Positions 8,957 through 17,599 of a stretch of 64,000 bases of DNA are shown here, piece after piece; position 1 is the stretch's first letter; every line of letters starts with the position of its first letter. Source of the stretch: JBOFBH01 sp051657715 (GTDB lineage: Bacteria; Actinomycetota; Actinomycetes; Actinomycetales; Angustibacteraceae). Both the position numbers and the translations under genes were made by a program. Under the pieces are notes generated by a model, which saw only the letters and a program-made list of their open reading frames with translations, was not told where the DNA came from and did not search any database. The stretch is taken from NCBI GenBank assembly GCA_051657715.1, contig JBOFLF010000015.1:1-64000 (forward strand), read 5' to 3'.

Positions 8957-9592
8957 ATGAACACACCATCTGGATCAGAGATCGCCGCGTGGTTGACCGG
9001 TCGGCTGCCGACACCGTGGACCGCGGACGATGCGCCCGTCATCACTGTGGACCGGGAGGAGATCACCGTCGTCATCGCTCTTTCGGCGCCCGACCTGGGA
9101 TCAGACGCTTCAGCGGCCGAGCACGCCGAGGCCAACTCCGGGCGCACCAAGCGCTGGCGCGAGGAGACCCGAGACCAGCGGATCGGCATCGCCCGCGAGG
9201 CCGAGCACCGGTTCGGTCGAAAGGTCTCCTGGGGCATACGGATCAGCAAAGGGGCTGACACCACCAACGCAGACAGCACGAAAGGCGGTAGCGACAAGGG
9301 CCGCGGGGAGAAGGACGGCAGTGGCGAGGGCGGCGGTGCCGACGTCGTGCTGTTCACCCACCTGGCCGTGCCGGTGATGACCCGGCTGCGCCAACCCGAG
9401 CGGCAGGTGCTCGACACCTTGGTGGCGGCAGGGGTGGCTCGGTCCCGGGCACATGCGCTGGCCTGGTGCGTCCACACGGTCGCCCAGCACTCCGCGACCT
9501 GGTTGGACGACCTAGGCGCCGCCATGCAGCAGGTACACGAGGTTCGGGAACGCGGCCCGGTGCCGGCTGGCGAGCAGGCGGCACCGGCGTAG
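8957..9592 (+). CDS. Conserved actinobacterial hypothetical protein
   Basis: 211 residues, no recognised domain. The N-terminal half is acidic and ends in an Arg/Glu-rich helix (TKRWREETRDQRIGIA) and FGRKVSWGI. A Gly/Lys/Asp-rich low-complexity linker (about 98-130) follows, then a helical C-terminal part (VPVMTRLRQPERQVLDTLV, then ARSRAHALAWCV). No signal peptide or membrane segment. It is transcribed divergently from malic enzyme. Function not assigned. Confidence 0.8.
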   Translation: MNTPSGSEIAAWLTGRLPTPWTADDAPVITVDREEITVVIALSAPDLGSDASAAEHAEANSGRTKRWREETRDQRIGIAREAEHRFGRKVSWGIRISKGADTTNADSTKGGSDKGRGEKDGSGEGGGADVVLFTHLAVPVMTRLRQPERQVLDTLVAAGVARSRAHALAWCVHTVAQHSATWLDDLGAAMQQVHEVRERGPVPAGEQAAPA

Positions 9593-9957
9593 GCATCACG
9601 CCCGGCACGCCGCAGAGGACGGATGCCGCCCGCTCCCTCGTGGATTCGGACTCGTGGACAGGGGTGAACGGGCGGTTGAGATGAACGGCAGTTGAGCGGC
9701 CAGTCGAAGAGGCGGCACCGCGGCGACCCTCGCCGACGCGCACGGACTGAGCGTCAAGCGCCTGCTTGCTGCTGCGGGTGTGCACCGCCGCCACCAGTCG
9801 GCGTGACGGAGGGCCAGGCAGGAGTTGCGCGCGGTCGGCGGTACGAGCGGGCGTTGGGTGCGACCGACGGCAGGGAGGTGGTGGGGGCTCGGACGACCAT
9901 CGCTGCGGACGCGGACCGATCCCTGTCGTCGGCCAGCCGTGGACCTAGGCTGGGAGC
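9593..9957. other. Intergenic stretch without a supported gene
   Basis: 365 bases. The plus frame ending near 9799 reads like a short helix-turn-helix remnant (TLADAHGLSVKRLLAAAGV) but begins after a stop and has no start codon. Nothing else convincing is seen apart from the -10 at 9946. Confidence 0.4.
9946..9951 (+). promoter_or_regulatory. -10 hexamer TAGGCT, leaderless start of the gene at 9958
   Basis: TAGGCT lies exactly six bases before the ATG at 9958. There is no good Shine-Dalgarno. Confidence 0.5.
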
Positions 9958-10173
9958 ATGGCTGAACGATGGCGCTCCTCCGCTGCTCGCGACCTGGTCA
10001 AGAAGATCCAGAAGGCGGGCGGGGAGGTGGAGCGGGCGGGCGCGGGCAAGATGAAGGTCTACGGCCCGCAAGGCACGGTGACCATCGCCGAGCCATTGTC
10101 CGACTCGAGCAAGGACGTGGCCAGGAACAGTGCCGCACGGTTGATCCTTGAGAAGACCGGCCTCAAGATCTGA
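9958..10173 (+). CDS. Small HicA-like (dsRBD-fold) protein, orphan
   Basis: 71 residues, basic. The pattern (ARDLVKKIQKAGGEV, then GKMKVYGPQGTVTIAEP, then a C-terminal helix ending in TGLKI) resembles the small beta-alpha HicA/YcfA fold. The G-S-H motif carrying the HicA catalytic His is not seen, and no HicB antitoxin lies beside it. It may be a small RNA-binding protein rather than a toxin. The assignment rests on pattern resemblance only. Confidence 0.6.
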   Translation: MAERWRSSAARDLVKKIQKAGGEVERAGAGKMKVYGPQGTVTIAEPLSDSSKDVARNSAARLILEKTGLKI

Positions 10174-10308
10174 CGAGGCGCGTCGTCCGCAGCCTGGCAC
10201 CGCGGCGGACGGCTCGGGAACTGGCTCAGGAACGAGATCGTCCGAGCTGTCTGACGACCAGATCTGCCCCCGTCCAACGGCAAGGGCGTCACGAACGCCG
10301 TACGGCCA

Positions 10309-10968
10309 TCACCCGAACTGCGTCCACTGCCCTTCGGATACCACCTCGACGGCGCCCTCGACGGCCTTGATGGCCGTCTGCTCGTCGATGGCGTACGCCG
10401 GGATGCCGATCTCCGCAGCCCACCGCTCCGCGTCGACCAGGGTGTTCTCGGGAAAGGCGTTCAGATACGGGAAGATCGAGAAGTCGACAACCCCCAGCGT
10501 GCGGTCGTCCGGCGCGGACGCCCACTCGACGAAGGCCGTACCGATCCGCGGCGTCATCACCATGCTCCCCGCGCTCACCCCGACCCAGACCTTGTCGGAC
10601 AGCGACGGCAGCAGGTCCGCCAGCCCGGACTCGCGCATCCAGTGGCACAGGTACGTCGCGTCGCCGCCGTCAACCAGCAGCACGTCGGCCTGGCGGACCC
10701 ACGGCGCCCAGCGTTCGGGACCGATGGTGGGTAGAGCGGTGAGCTCGAGGACGCCGAGCGACGCCCAGCCCAGGCCGGAGAGGTGTCGAAAGCGGGGCTC
10801 GCCGGCCACCAGACCTCGGACAGATGCCGGTCCGCACATCGGGTGGCCCCACTGCGCTGTCGGGACGACGAGGGCGTGACACTCCGCGACCGGCTTGCCG
10901 AGCAGCTGCACGAGCGCCGAGTGGATGGTCGGGTTCGTCACGCCGCCGGATGTGAGCAAGAGCTTCAC
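10309..10968 (-). CDS. pepE: Peptidase S51 family (peptidase E-like)
   Basis: 219 residues. GGDATYLCHWM (101-111) and the nucleophile elbow GVSAGSM (130-136, Ser132) mark the S51 serine peptidase fold; peptidase E cleaves Asp-X dipeptides. The upstream GGAGG supports the GTG start at 10968. It may differ in specificity from E. coli PepE, since S51 also includes cyanophycinase. Confidence 0.85.
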   Translation of the reverse strand: MKLLLTSGGVTNPTIHSALVQLLGKPVAECHALVVPTAQWGHPMCGPASVRGLVAGEPRFRHLSGLGWASLGVLELTALPTIGPERWAPWVRQADVLLVDGGDATYLCHWMRESGLADLLPSLSDKVWVGVSAGSMVMTPRIGTAFVEWASAPDDRTLGVVDFSIFPYLNAFPENTLVDAERWAAEIGIPAYAIDEQTAIKAVEGAVEVVSEGQWTQFG

Positions 10969-11317
10969 GGTGCCTCCAAGGTCGTGCGGGAACGTGCCTG
11001 TAGACGCGGGACCCCGCCGGGACTCATCGTCGTCTCCGGGAGATGGCGACCGCAGTCACGTCGTGGTTCTCCCCGACACGGCTCCTGCTCCTTCGTGTTG
11101 ATGACCTCCCGACGCCCACAGTTCTAGCCGAACGAACCGCCCGCACATCGGCATCAGCGGCAGCCCAGGAGCCGGGAGTCGCGCACCGGAAACCAACGAA
11201 CGCCCAGGCCAGGGGCCTAGGCGTTCGTCTTCCTGATCTGTGGAGGTGGGCGACGCTACTCAAACTCAACCGCGAAGATTTTGAGTACCGCCCCGTTGGT
11301 GGAGATGGGGGGCCCTA
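10969..11317. other. Intergenic stretch between pepE and ssrA
   Basis: About 350 bases with no supported gene. The short frames here have poor codon bias. It should contain the pepE promoter, which I could not pin down. Confidence 0.4.
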
Positions 11318-11344
11318 CTCGCACTCGACGAGCGAGTGTGCGAG
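11318..11344 (-). terminator. Hairpin just downstream of tmRNA
   Basis: An inverted repeat (CTCGCACTCG pairing with CGAGTG-TG-CGAG, two-base bulge) starts 12 bases after the tmRNA 3' end. There is no U-run, which is usual for GC-rich actinobacterial terminators. Confidence 0.35.
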
Positions 11345-11355
11345 CAGGACCGTCA

Positions 11356-11723
11356 TGGTGGAGGTGGCGGGAATCGAACCCGCGTCCGCTAGCGCAGGAC
11401 CAGGACTTCTCCGGGTGCAGCCTGCTACGGGTTTTCTCGGCCCCAGTGATCACGCAGGCGAGTCACTGCCGGGCTCAGTCGCGTAGATGTTCCCTCGATC
11501 CCCACGACAAGGACCGAGAGCAGTGGCTCCCTAGTCGACGCCAGGATCCGGGACGGAAGCTAGCCCGGGCTGACGGACTTCACGACTCGCTCAGGCGGCG
11601 AGGGCGAAGTCGGTGCGCTTGGAATCGGCACCTATGGGTTTGCACGGGTCGTTAACGAGATGACCGTGCGTCCTCGACCCGCTTCTCCTGGTAGTACGAC
11701 CAACGTCGAAACCGATCACCCCC
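11356..11723 (-). ncRNA. ssrA: Transfer-messenger RNA (tmRNA)
   Basis: 368 nt on the minus strand. The 5' acceptor strand GGGGGTG pairs with the 3' CACCTCC (one G-U pair), followed by A and an encoded CCA. The T-arm is GCGGG-TTCGATT-CCCGC and the 5' part has the conserved GATCGGTTTCGAC. It rescues stalled ribosomes with SmpB, whose gene lies 6 kb away on the same strand. The ends are set from acceptor-stem pairing. Confidence 0.97.
11591..11629 (-). other. ssrA: tmRNA proteolysis-tag reading frame
   Basis: The internal frame encodes ADSKRTDFALAA followed by TGA. The ALAA end is the usual degradation signal, and the tag is close to the mycobacterial type. Confidence 0.92.
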
Positions 11724-11791
11724 AGGCGTGGGGTCTGGTGACTGCGTTTCCCCTGTTCAGTTGTTGTGTTCAGTTGTGGTGCTGTCGGTCC

Positions 11792-11797
11792 AGACTA
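11792..11797 (-). promoter_or_regulatory. Possible ssrA -10 (TAGTCT)
   Basis: TAGTCT on the minus strand lies 69 bases upstream of the mature tmRNA 5' end. This would give a precursor trimmed by RNase P. No clear -35 is seen. A 13-bp duplication (11754-11777) lies between this site and the RNA. Confidence 0.25.
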
Positions 11798-11948
11798 TCG
11801 GGTCAGCACACCGGCCGCCTACAGCATTCCCGACCCCGACGTCCCGACATCCCAAACATCCCGACATCCCGACCCAGGGCATCCCGGCACGGTCGAGCTA
11901 CGGCCCTCACTGCGGCACCGGTCCAGGCAGCTGCGTCCATGGCCAGCC

Positions 11949-11954
11949 TAGGCT
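11949..11954 (+). promoter_or_regulatory. -10 hexamer TAGGCT, leaderless start of zwf
   Basis: TAGGCT lies exactly six bases before the zwf ATG and no Shine-Dalgarno is present. Confidence 0.5.
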
Positions 11955-11960
11955 TCGCCC

Positions 11961-13436
11961 ATGGTGGACATCACCGGGACCGCGGAACCACACGTCGTCG
12001 TCCTGTTCGGCGCGACAGGGGACCTGGCCCGCCGCAAGCTGCTACCCGGGCTGCTGCACTTGTACCAGAGCGGGCTGGTGCCACAGATGCGGATCGTCGG
12101 CACCTCCCTGGACGACCACGACCGGGAGTCCTTCACCGAGCTGGTCCGCACCGCGGTGGCGCAGTTCAACCACGAGCCGCCGAGCGACGAGCGGTGGCAA
12201 CGGTTCGCGGAGGGCTTGGACTACGTCCCGGGGTCCGCCGGTCCACACGTGCTCGGTGAGCGGGTCCGAGCGGCCGAGGGCGAGCTGGCCGCGGTGGCGG
12301 GCGACCCCTCCCGTCCGGTCCGGCGGCTGCACTACCTGAGCGTGCCGCCGACCGCGGCGCTCGCCGTGGTCGGCGCGCTGCGGGACGCCGGGCTGGTCGA
12401 GTGCAGCCGGATCATCATGGAGAAGCCGTTTGGCACCGACCTCGCCTCCGCGCGGGCGCTGAACGCCGCCGTGCACCAGGTGTTCGACGAGGAGCAGGTG
12501 TTCCGGATCGACCACTTCCTCGGCAAGGAGGCCGCGCAGAACATCCTGGCGTTCCGGTTCGCCAACGGACTGTTCGAGCCGATCTGGCACCGCAACCACG
12601 TGGACCACGTGCAGATCGACGTGCCGGAGACGCTCGGCGTGCAGGACCGGGCCGGGTTCTACGAGTCCACCGGCGCATACCGCGACATGGTGGTCACGCA
12701 CCTGCTCCAGGTGCTGGCATTCGTCGCGATGGAACCGCCGACCGCGTTGGAGCCGTTCGCGATCCGCGAGGAGAAGAACAAGGTCTTCCGCTCGATGCTG
12801 CCGATCGAACCGCACGACGTGGTCCGCGGGCAGTACCAGGGGTACCGGGCGCTGGACGGCGTCGACGAGGAGTCCGAGACCGAGACGTTCGTCGCGCTGC
12901 GCTGCTTCGTGGACAACTGGCGCTGGGCCGGGGTGCCGTTCTACCTGCGCACCGGCAAGCGGATGGCCGAGGGCTCCCGAATCATCTCGATCGCCTTCCG
13001 GGAGCCGCCGCGCAGCATGTTCCCGCGCGGCTCCGGCATCGGCCAGCACGGCCCGGACCACCTGACCTTCGACCTCGCGGACGCCTCCCGGATGTCGCTG
13101 TCGTTCTACGGCAAGCGGCCCGGCCCGGGCATGAAGCTGGACAAGCTCAGCATGCAGTTCGCGATGCACGAGACGAGCTGGGCCGGGTCGGTGCTGGAGG
13201 CGTACGAGCGGCTGATCTACGACACCATGCGCGGCGACCACACGCTGTTCACCAGCGCGGACGGCATCGAGCGGCTGTGGGAGGTGTCCACCCCGCTGCT
13301 GGAGTCCCCGCCGCACGTGCACCCGTACCCGCAGGGCTCCTACGGCCCCAACGCGATTCATCAACTGATCGCGCCCAGCGCCTGGCGGCTGCCGTTCGAA
13401 CGCAGCTGGCGCGACCCCAATCCCACTGGCGCCTGA
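11961..13436 (+). CDS. zwf: Glucose-6-phosphate 1-dehydrogenase
   Basis: 491 residues, the usual length. Seen: N-terminal nucleotide-binding GATGDLARRKL (17-27) and the substrate-binding RIDHFLGKE (182-190) with the catalytic His region. It oxidises glucose-6-phosphate to 6-phosphogluconolactone and feeds the pentose phosphate pathway. It stands alone rather than with tal, tkt, opcA or pgl as in many actinobacterial zwf operons. Its 3' end overlaps the minus-strand gene at 13361 by about 75 bases. Confidence 0.96.
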   Translation: MVDITGTAEPHVVVLFGATGDLARRKLLPGLLHLYQSGLVPQMRIVGTSLDDHDRESFTELVRTAVAQFNHEPPSDERWQRFAEGLDYVPGSAGPHVLGERVRAAEGELAAVAGDPSRPVRRLHYLSVPPTAALAVVGALRDAGLVECSRIIMEKPFGTDLASARALNAAVHQVFDEEQVFRIDHFLGKEAAQNILAFRFANGLFEPIWHRNHVDHVQIDVPETLGVQDRAGFYESTGAYRDMVVTHLLQVLAFVAMEPPTALEPFAIREEKNKVFRSMLPIEPHDVVRGQYQGYRALDGVDEESETETFVALRCFVDNWRWAGVPFYLRTGKRMAEGSRIISIAFREPPRSMFPRGSGIGQHGPDHLTFDLADASRMSLSFYGKRPGPGMKLDKLSMQFAMHETSWAGSVLEAYERLIYDTMRGDHTLFTSADGIERLWEVSTPLLESPPHVHPYPQGSYGPNAIHQLIAPSAWRLPFERSWRDPNPTGA

Positions 13437-13753
13437 CCGCTCCGCACCAGCTTGCCGCGGACGTCTGCCGTCGTCGGATTCCGCTCGCGCGAAGCAGCCG
13501 CATCCACGACGTGGTCCTTAGCCATGGCCGCCGTGGCCTCAACGCGACGGACCAGTGCCCGCCCTCTGCCGTCGACCTGCCAGACCGACCCGGCGGCATG
13601 CAAGAGGTTATCCAGCTGCTGGACTGGGAAGCCCCACACCGCAACGGTCTCCCGATCCGGCGTGACCCACCCCTCAGCGTTCGGGTGCCTCTGCAGGATT
13701 GCGTCGACGATGTCGAGCAGCAGGTCACCCGAGGCACAGTGCAGCGCCGGCAC
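13361..13753 (-). CDS. Hypothetical protein antisense to the zwf 3' end
   Basis: 130 residues, GTG start, not recognised. The first 90 or so residues look like a folded domain (LLDIVDAILQRHPN, then WVTPDRETVAVWGFPV, then LDNLLHAAGSVWQVDGRG). The last 25 residues are antisense to zwf and are probably unconstrained. It lies 80 bp downstream of the HTH gene at 13834 on the same strand and may be its partner. Confidence 0.45.
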   Translation of the reverse strand: MPALHCASGDLLLDIVDAILQRHPNAEGWVTPDRETVAVWGFPVQQLDNLLHAAGSVWQVDGRGRALVRRVEATAAMAKDHVVDAAASRERNPTTADVRGKLVRSGQAPVGLGSRQLRSNGSRQALGAIS

Positions 13754-13833
13754 CGTTCTGGGCGGTGCAGGCGCCAGTGCTGCGATTCGTCGTCAGCAGG
13801 AGCAGGCACGACACGCGCTCCTCCGGGCCTGCT

Positions 13834-14142
13834 TCACCGCGACCCATGGCGTACGGGTTCGCCGTACCGCTCCTGGGCTGCCTGACGGCTGGTGCCGAGC
13901 ATGGTGGCGATCTGGGTCCAGGTGTGGCCGTGCCCTCGGGCCGCAGCGACAGCGGCGGCCAGCTCAGCCTGGCCGGAGGCTTGGGCGGCGACCGCCTCGG
14001 CGATCCGCCTCAGACGAGCTGCCCTGGATGGCCGCTGAGCGCCAGCCGAGAACCTTCCGGTGAGTCCAGGGCAGCCAGTCTGGCCAGCTGGCGGACGACC
14101 CGGTGAGCGCCCACCCGCTGGAATAGGCTCCTGCGTAGCCAA
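13834..14142 (-). CDS. Small helix-turn-helix protein
   Basis: Up to 102 residues. The C-terminal 60 carry ARLRRIAEAVAAQASG and a helix-turn-helix of the form HTWTQIATMLGTSRQAAQERYG, a pattern common in actinobacterial DNA-binding proteins. The start is uncertain: the TTG at 14142 lies inside the divergent pyc promoter, and the first 40 residues are low-complexity. The target is unknown. Control of itself or of the divergent pyc is possible but unproven. Confidence 0.6.
   Translation of the reverse strand: MATQEPIPAGGRSPGRPPAGQTGCPGLTGRFSAGAQRPSRAARLRRIAEAVAAQASGQAELAAAVAAARGHGHTWTQIATMLGTSRQAAQERYGEPVRHGSR
14124..14129 (+). promoter_or_regulatory. Candidate pyc -10 (TAGGCT)
   Basis: TAGGCT places the start of transcription near 14136, about 27 bases before the pyc GTG. 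It is followed by the GGAGG Shine-Dalgarno near 14154. Confidence 0.4.
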
Positions 14143-14162
14143 GCTGACATACCGGAGGTGCC

Positions 14163-17100
14163 GTGTTCCGCAAGGTGCTGGTCGCTAACCGTGGCGAGAT
14201 CGCCGTCCGAGCCTTTCGGGCGGCCACCGAGCAGGGGGCGCAGACGGTCGCGGTGTTCCCGCACGAGGACCGGCGCAGCGAGCACCGGATGAAGGCCGAC
14301 GAGGCGTACCGGATCGGCGTACCGGGGCATCCGGTACGGGCGTACCTGGACGTCGACGAGGTGATCCGGGTGGCTGGTGAGGCCGGGGCCGACGCGGTGT
14401 ACCCCGGGTACGGGTTCCTGTCCGAGAACCCGGACCTGGCCCGAGCCTGCGCCGAGGCCGGAATCACCTTCGTCGGCCCCCCCGAGCAGGTGCTGCACCT
14501 GACCGGCAATAAGGCCCGGGCGATCGCCGCCGCCCGCGAGGCCGGGCTGCCGGTGCTGGCCAGCGCCGAGCCGTCCACCGACGTGGACTCGCTGATAGCC
14601 GCGGCGGACGACGTGGGGTTTCCGCTGTTCGTCAAGGCGGTGGCCGGCGGCGGCGGTCGCGGCATGCGCCGGGTGCCGGACGCCGGCCAGCTGCGCGAGG
14701 CGATCGAGGCGGCGATGCGCGAGGCCGAGAGCGCGTTCGGCGACCCGACGGTGTTCCTGGAGCAGGCCGTCGTGGAGCCGCGCCACATCGAGGTGCAGGT
14801 GCTCGCGGATGGCGCGGGCAGCGTCCTGCACCTGTACGAGCGGGACTGCTCGGTGCAGCGCCGCCACCAGAAGGTGGTCGAGATCGCCCCGGCGCCGAAC
14901 CTCGATCCCACGGTGCGGCAACGGATGTGCGACGACGCGGTCGCCTTCGCCCGGCACATCGGCTACGTCAACGCGGGCACCGTGGAGTTCCTGTTGGACG
15001 CTGCCGGTCGGTACGTGTTCATCGAGATGAATCCGCGGATCCAGGTCGAGCACACCATCACCGAGGAGGTGACCGACGTCGACCTGGTGCAGTCCCAGCT
15101 GCGGATCGCCGCCGGTGAGACCTTGGACGATCTCAGGCTGGCGCAGGATCGGATCACCGTCCGTGGGGCCGCCCTGCAGTGTCGGATCACCACCGAGGAC
15201 CCGGCGAACGGCTTCCGCCCGGACACCGGCACCATCACCACCTACCGGTCCGCGGGCGGTGCGGGCGTCCGGCTGGACGGCGGCACCGTGTTTGTCGGCG
15301 CCGAGGTGAACGCCTCCTTCGACTCCATGCTGGTGAAGCTGGTGTGCCGGGGGCCGGACTTCGCGACCGCGGTCCGGCGCACCCGTCGAGCGCTGGCCGA
15401 GTTCCGGGTCCGCGGGGTGTCGACGAACATCCCATTCCTGCAGTCCCTGGTCGAGCACCCGGACTTCGTCGCCGGCCGGTTGTCCACCTCGTTCATCGAC
15501 GATCGCCCCGAGCTGCTCACCGCCCGCACCCCCGCCGACCGGGGCAGCCGGCTGCTCACCTACTTGGCGCACGTGACGGTGAACCAACCGCACGGCCCGG
15601 GCCGGGGGCTGGTCGACCCGGTGACCAAGCTGCCCGAGGTCCCGCTGAACGCTGTGGTCCCGGCCGGCTCCCGCGAGCACCTGGTGCGGGTCGGCCCGGC
15701 CGCGTTCGCCCGCGAGCTGCGCGAGCGTCCCGGCGTGGCGGTCACCGACACCACGTTCCGGGACGCCCACCAGTCGCTGCTGGCGACCCGGGTCCGGACC
15801 CGGGATCTGGTCGCCGTCGGCGGGCACCAAGCTCGGATGCTGCCGCGGCTGTGGAGTGTCGAGGCGTGGGGCGGGGCCACCTATGACGTCGCGCTGCGGT
15901 TCCTCGCCGAGGATCCGTGGGAGCGCCTGGCCGCACTGCGCGAGGCCATGCCCAACCTGTGCCTGCAGATGCTGCTGCGCGGTCGCAACACCGTCGGCTA
16001 CACCCCGTACCCCACGCAGGTCACCGACGCGTTCGTCGACGAGGCGGTCCGCACCGGGCTGGACGTGTTCCGGATCTTCGACGCGCTCAACGACGTCGAG
16101 CAGATGCGCCCCGCGATCGATGCCGTGCTGGCCAGCGGTACAGCGGTGGCCGAGGTGGCACTGTGCTACACCGGCGACCTGTCCGATCCCGGTGAACGGC
16201 TGTACACCCTCGACTACTACCTGCGCCTGGCCGAGCGGATCGTGGACGCCGGCGCGCACGTGCTGGCGATCAAGGACATGGCCGGGCTGCTGCGCGCACC
16301 GGCGGCCCGCACCTTGGTCACCGCGCTGCGGGAGCGGTTCGACCTCCCGGTGCACCTGCACACCCATGACACGCCGGGTGGGCAACTGGCCACCCTGCTG
16401 GCCGCGATCGACGCCGGGGTGGACGCCGTGGACACGGCTAGCGCCGCACTCGCCGGCACCACCAGCCAGCCCCCGATGTCCGCGCTGGTCGCGGCGACCG
16501 ATCACACCCCGCGCGCGACCGGTCTGGACCTGCGCGCGGTCTGCGACCTGGAGCCGTACTGGGAGGCGGTCCGCCGCCTGTACGCACCGTTCGAGTCCGG
16601 GCTGCCCGCACCGACCGGCCGGGTGTACGACCACGAGATCCCCGGCGGGCAGCTGTCCAACCTGCGTCAGCAAGCGATCGCCCTCGGCCTCGGCGAGAAG
16701 TTCGAGGCGGTCGAGGACATGTACGCCGCCGCCAACCGGATCCTGGGCAACATCGTCAAGGTGACGCCGAGCTCCAAGGTGGTCGGTGACCTCGCGCTCG
16801 CCCTGGTCGGCCGCGGCGCCGACCCCGCGCAGTTCGAGGCACAACCGCAGGACTTCGACATCCCGGACTCAGTGGTCGGCTTCCTGTCCGGTGAGTTGGG
16901 CGACCCTCCCGGCGGGTGGCCAGAACCGTTCCGCAGCAAGGCGTTGCAGGGGCGGGAGGCCACCCGACCTCGGGTCACCGAGCTGGCCGACGACGACCGC
17001 CGGGCGCTGGCCCAGGACCCGCGCAGCACCCTGAACCGGCTGCTCTTCCCCGGGCCGGACGCCGACTTTCGAGCCTCTCGCCGGACGTACAGCGACCTGT

Positions 17101-17543
17101 CGGTGCTGCCCACCCCGCAGTTCCTGCACGGCCTGCGGCCCGGCGAGGAGGTCGAGGTCGAGATCGAGCACGGTAAGCGACTGCTGGTCGGCGCTCAGAC
17201 GGTGAGCGAGGCGGACGAGCGGGGCCTGCGGATCGTGATGTGCACCCTCAACGGCCAGCTGCGGCCGGTGCAGGTGCAGGACCTGCATGCGGACGTGGAC
17301 GTCCGGCCGGCGGAGAAGGCCGACCGCTCGGTGCCCGGTCAGGTGCCGGCACCGTTCGCCGGCGTGGTCACGCTCGCCGTCCGCCTGGGCGAGCAGGTGC
17401 CCGCCGGGACGACCGTCGCCACGATCGAGGCGATGAAGATGGAGGCCGCGATCACCACCACCGTCGCCGGAACGGTGCAACGGCTGGCGATCGGGGACCG
17501 GCAACAGGTGGAAGGCGGCGACCTGCTGGCGGTCATCGCCTAG
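14163..17543 (+). CDS. pyc: Pyruvate carboxylase
   Basis: 1126 residues, full single-chain form. Biotin carboxylase domain (about 1-450; GGGGRGM ATP-grasp loop, ERDCSVQRRHQK, EMNPRIQVEHT), carboxyltransferase domain (about 525-800; TDTTFRDAHQSL, KDMAGLL, HTHDTPGG), allosteric/PC tetramerisation region, and a biotinyl domain with AMKM (biotin Lys K1092). It makes oxaloacetate from pyruvate, ATP and bicarbonate to refill the TCA cycle. A GGAGG Shine-Dalgarno supports the GTG start. Its stop lies in a 27-bp duplicated segment shared with the smpB 3' end. Confidence 0.97.
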   Translation: MFRKVLVANRGEIAVRAFRAATEQGAQTVAVFPHEDRRSEHRMKADEAYRIGVPGHPVRAYLDVDEVIRVAGEAGADAVYPGYGFLSENPDLARACAEAGITFVGPPEQVLHLTGNKARAIAAAREAGLPVLASAEPSTDVDSLIAAADDVGFPLFVKAVAGGGGRGMRRVPDAGQLREAIEAAMREAESAFGDPTVFLEQAVVEPRHIEVQVLADGAGSVLHLYERDCSVQRRHQKVVEIAPAPNLDPTVRQRMCDDAVAFARHIGYVNAGTVEFLLDAAGRYVFIEMNPRIQVEHTITEEVTDVDLVQSQLRIAAGETLDDLRLAQDRITVRGAALQCRITTEDPANGFRPDTGTITTYRSAGGAGVRLDGGTVFVGAEVNASFDSMLVKLVCRGPDFATAVRRTRRALAEFRVRGVSTNIPFLQSLVEHPDFVAGRLSTSFIDDRPELLTARTPADRGSRLLTYLAHVTVNQPHGPGRGLVDPVTKLPEVPLNAVVPAGSREHLVRVGPAAFARELRERPGVAVTDTTFRDAHQSLLATRVRTRDLVAVGGHQARMLPRLWSVEAWGGATYDVALRFLAEDPWERLAALREAMPNLCLQMLLRGRNTVGYTPYPTQVTDAFVDEAVRTGLDVFRIFDALNDVEQMRPAIDAVLASGTAVAEVALCYTGDLSDPGERLYTLDYYLRLAERIVDAGAHVLAIKDMAGLLRAPAARTLVTALRERFDLPVHLHTHDTPGGQLATLLAAIDAGVDAVDTASAALAGTTSQPPMSALVAATDHTPRATGLDLRAVCDLEPYWEAVRRLYAPFESGLPAPTGRVYDHEIPGGQLSNLRQQAIALGLGEKFEAVEDMYAAANRILGNIVKVTPSSKVVGDLALALVGRGADPAQFEAQPQDFDIPDSVVGFLSGELGDPPGGWPEPFRSKALQGREATRPRVTELADDDRRALAQDPRSTLNRLLFPGPDADFRASRRTYSDLSVLPTPQFLHGLRPGEEVEVEIEHGKRLLVGAQTVSEADERGLRIVMCTLNGQLRPVQVQDLHADVDVRPAEKADRSVPGQVPAPFAGVVTLAVRLGEQVPAGTTVATIEAMKMEAAITTTVAGTVQRLAIGDRQQVEGGDLLAVIA

Positions 17544-17599
17544 GGACGCGTCGTCAGCGTGATCGCCTCGTGATCGCCTAGAGACGCGTCGTCAGCGTG
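17535..17599. repeat. 27-bp direct repeat at the pyc/smpB convergent ends
   Basis: Copies 17535-17561 and 17573-17599 differ at one base and are 11 bp apart. The first contains the pyc stop codon and the second the smpB stop codon, so the junction was duplicated. Confidence 0.9.

Noticed and set aside
9958..10173. HicA toxin of a HicAB module
   Set aside because: No HicB gene next to it and no GSH catalytic motif.
12042..13364. Long minus-strand open frame opposite zwf
   Set aside because: Composition is His/Arg/Gly-rich without domains; the zwf frame is clearly the coding one.
14010..16844. Long minus-strand open frame opposite pyc
   Set aside because: It is the mirror of the pyc frame in GC-rich DNA. 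Its translation has no domain, and pyc motifs on the other strand are complete.
17535..17599. 27-bp direct repeats as attachment sites of an integrated element
   Set aside because: They are only 11 bp apart, no integrase is present and nothing lies between them.
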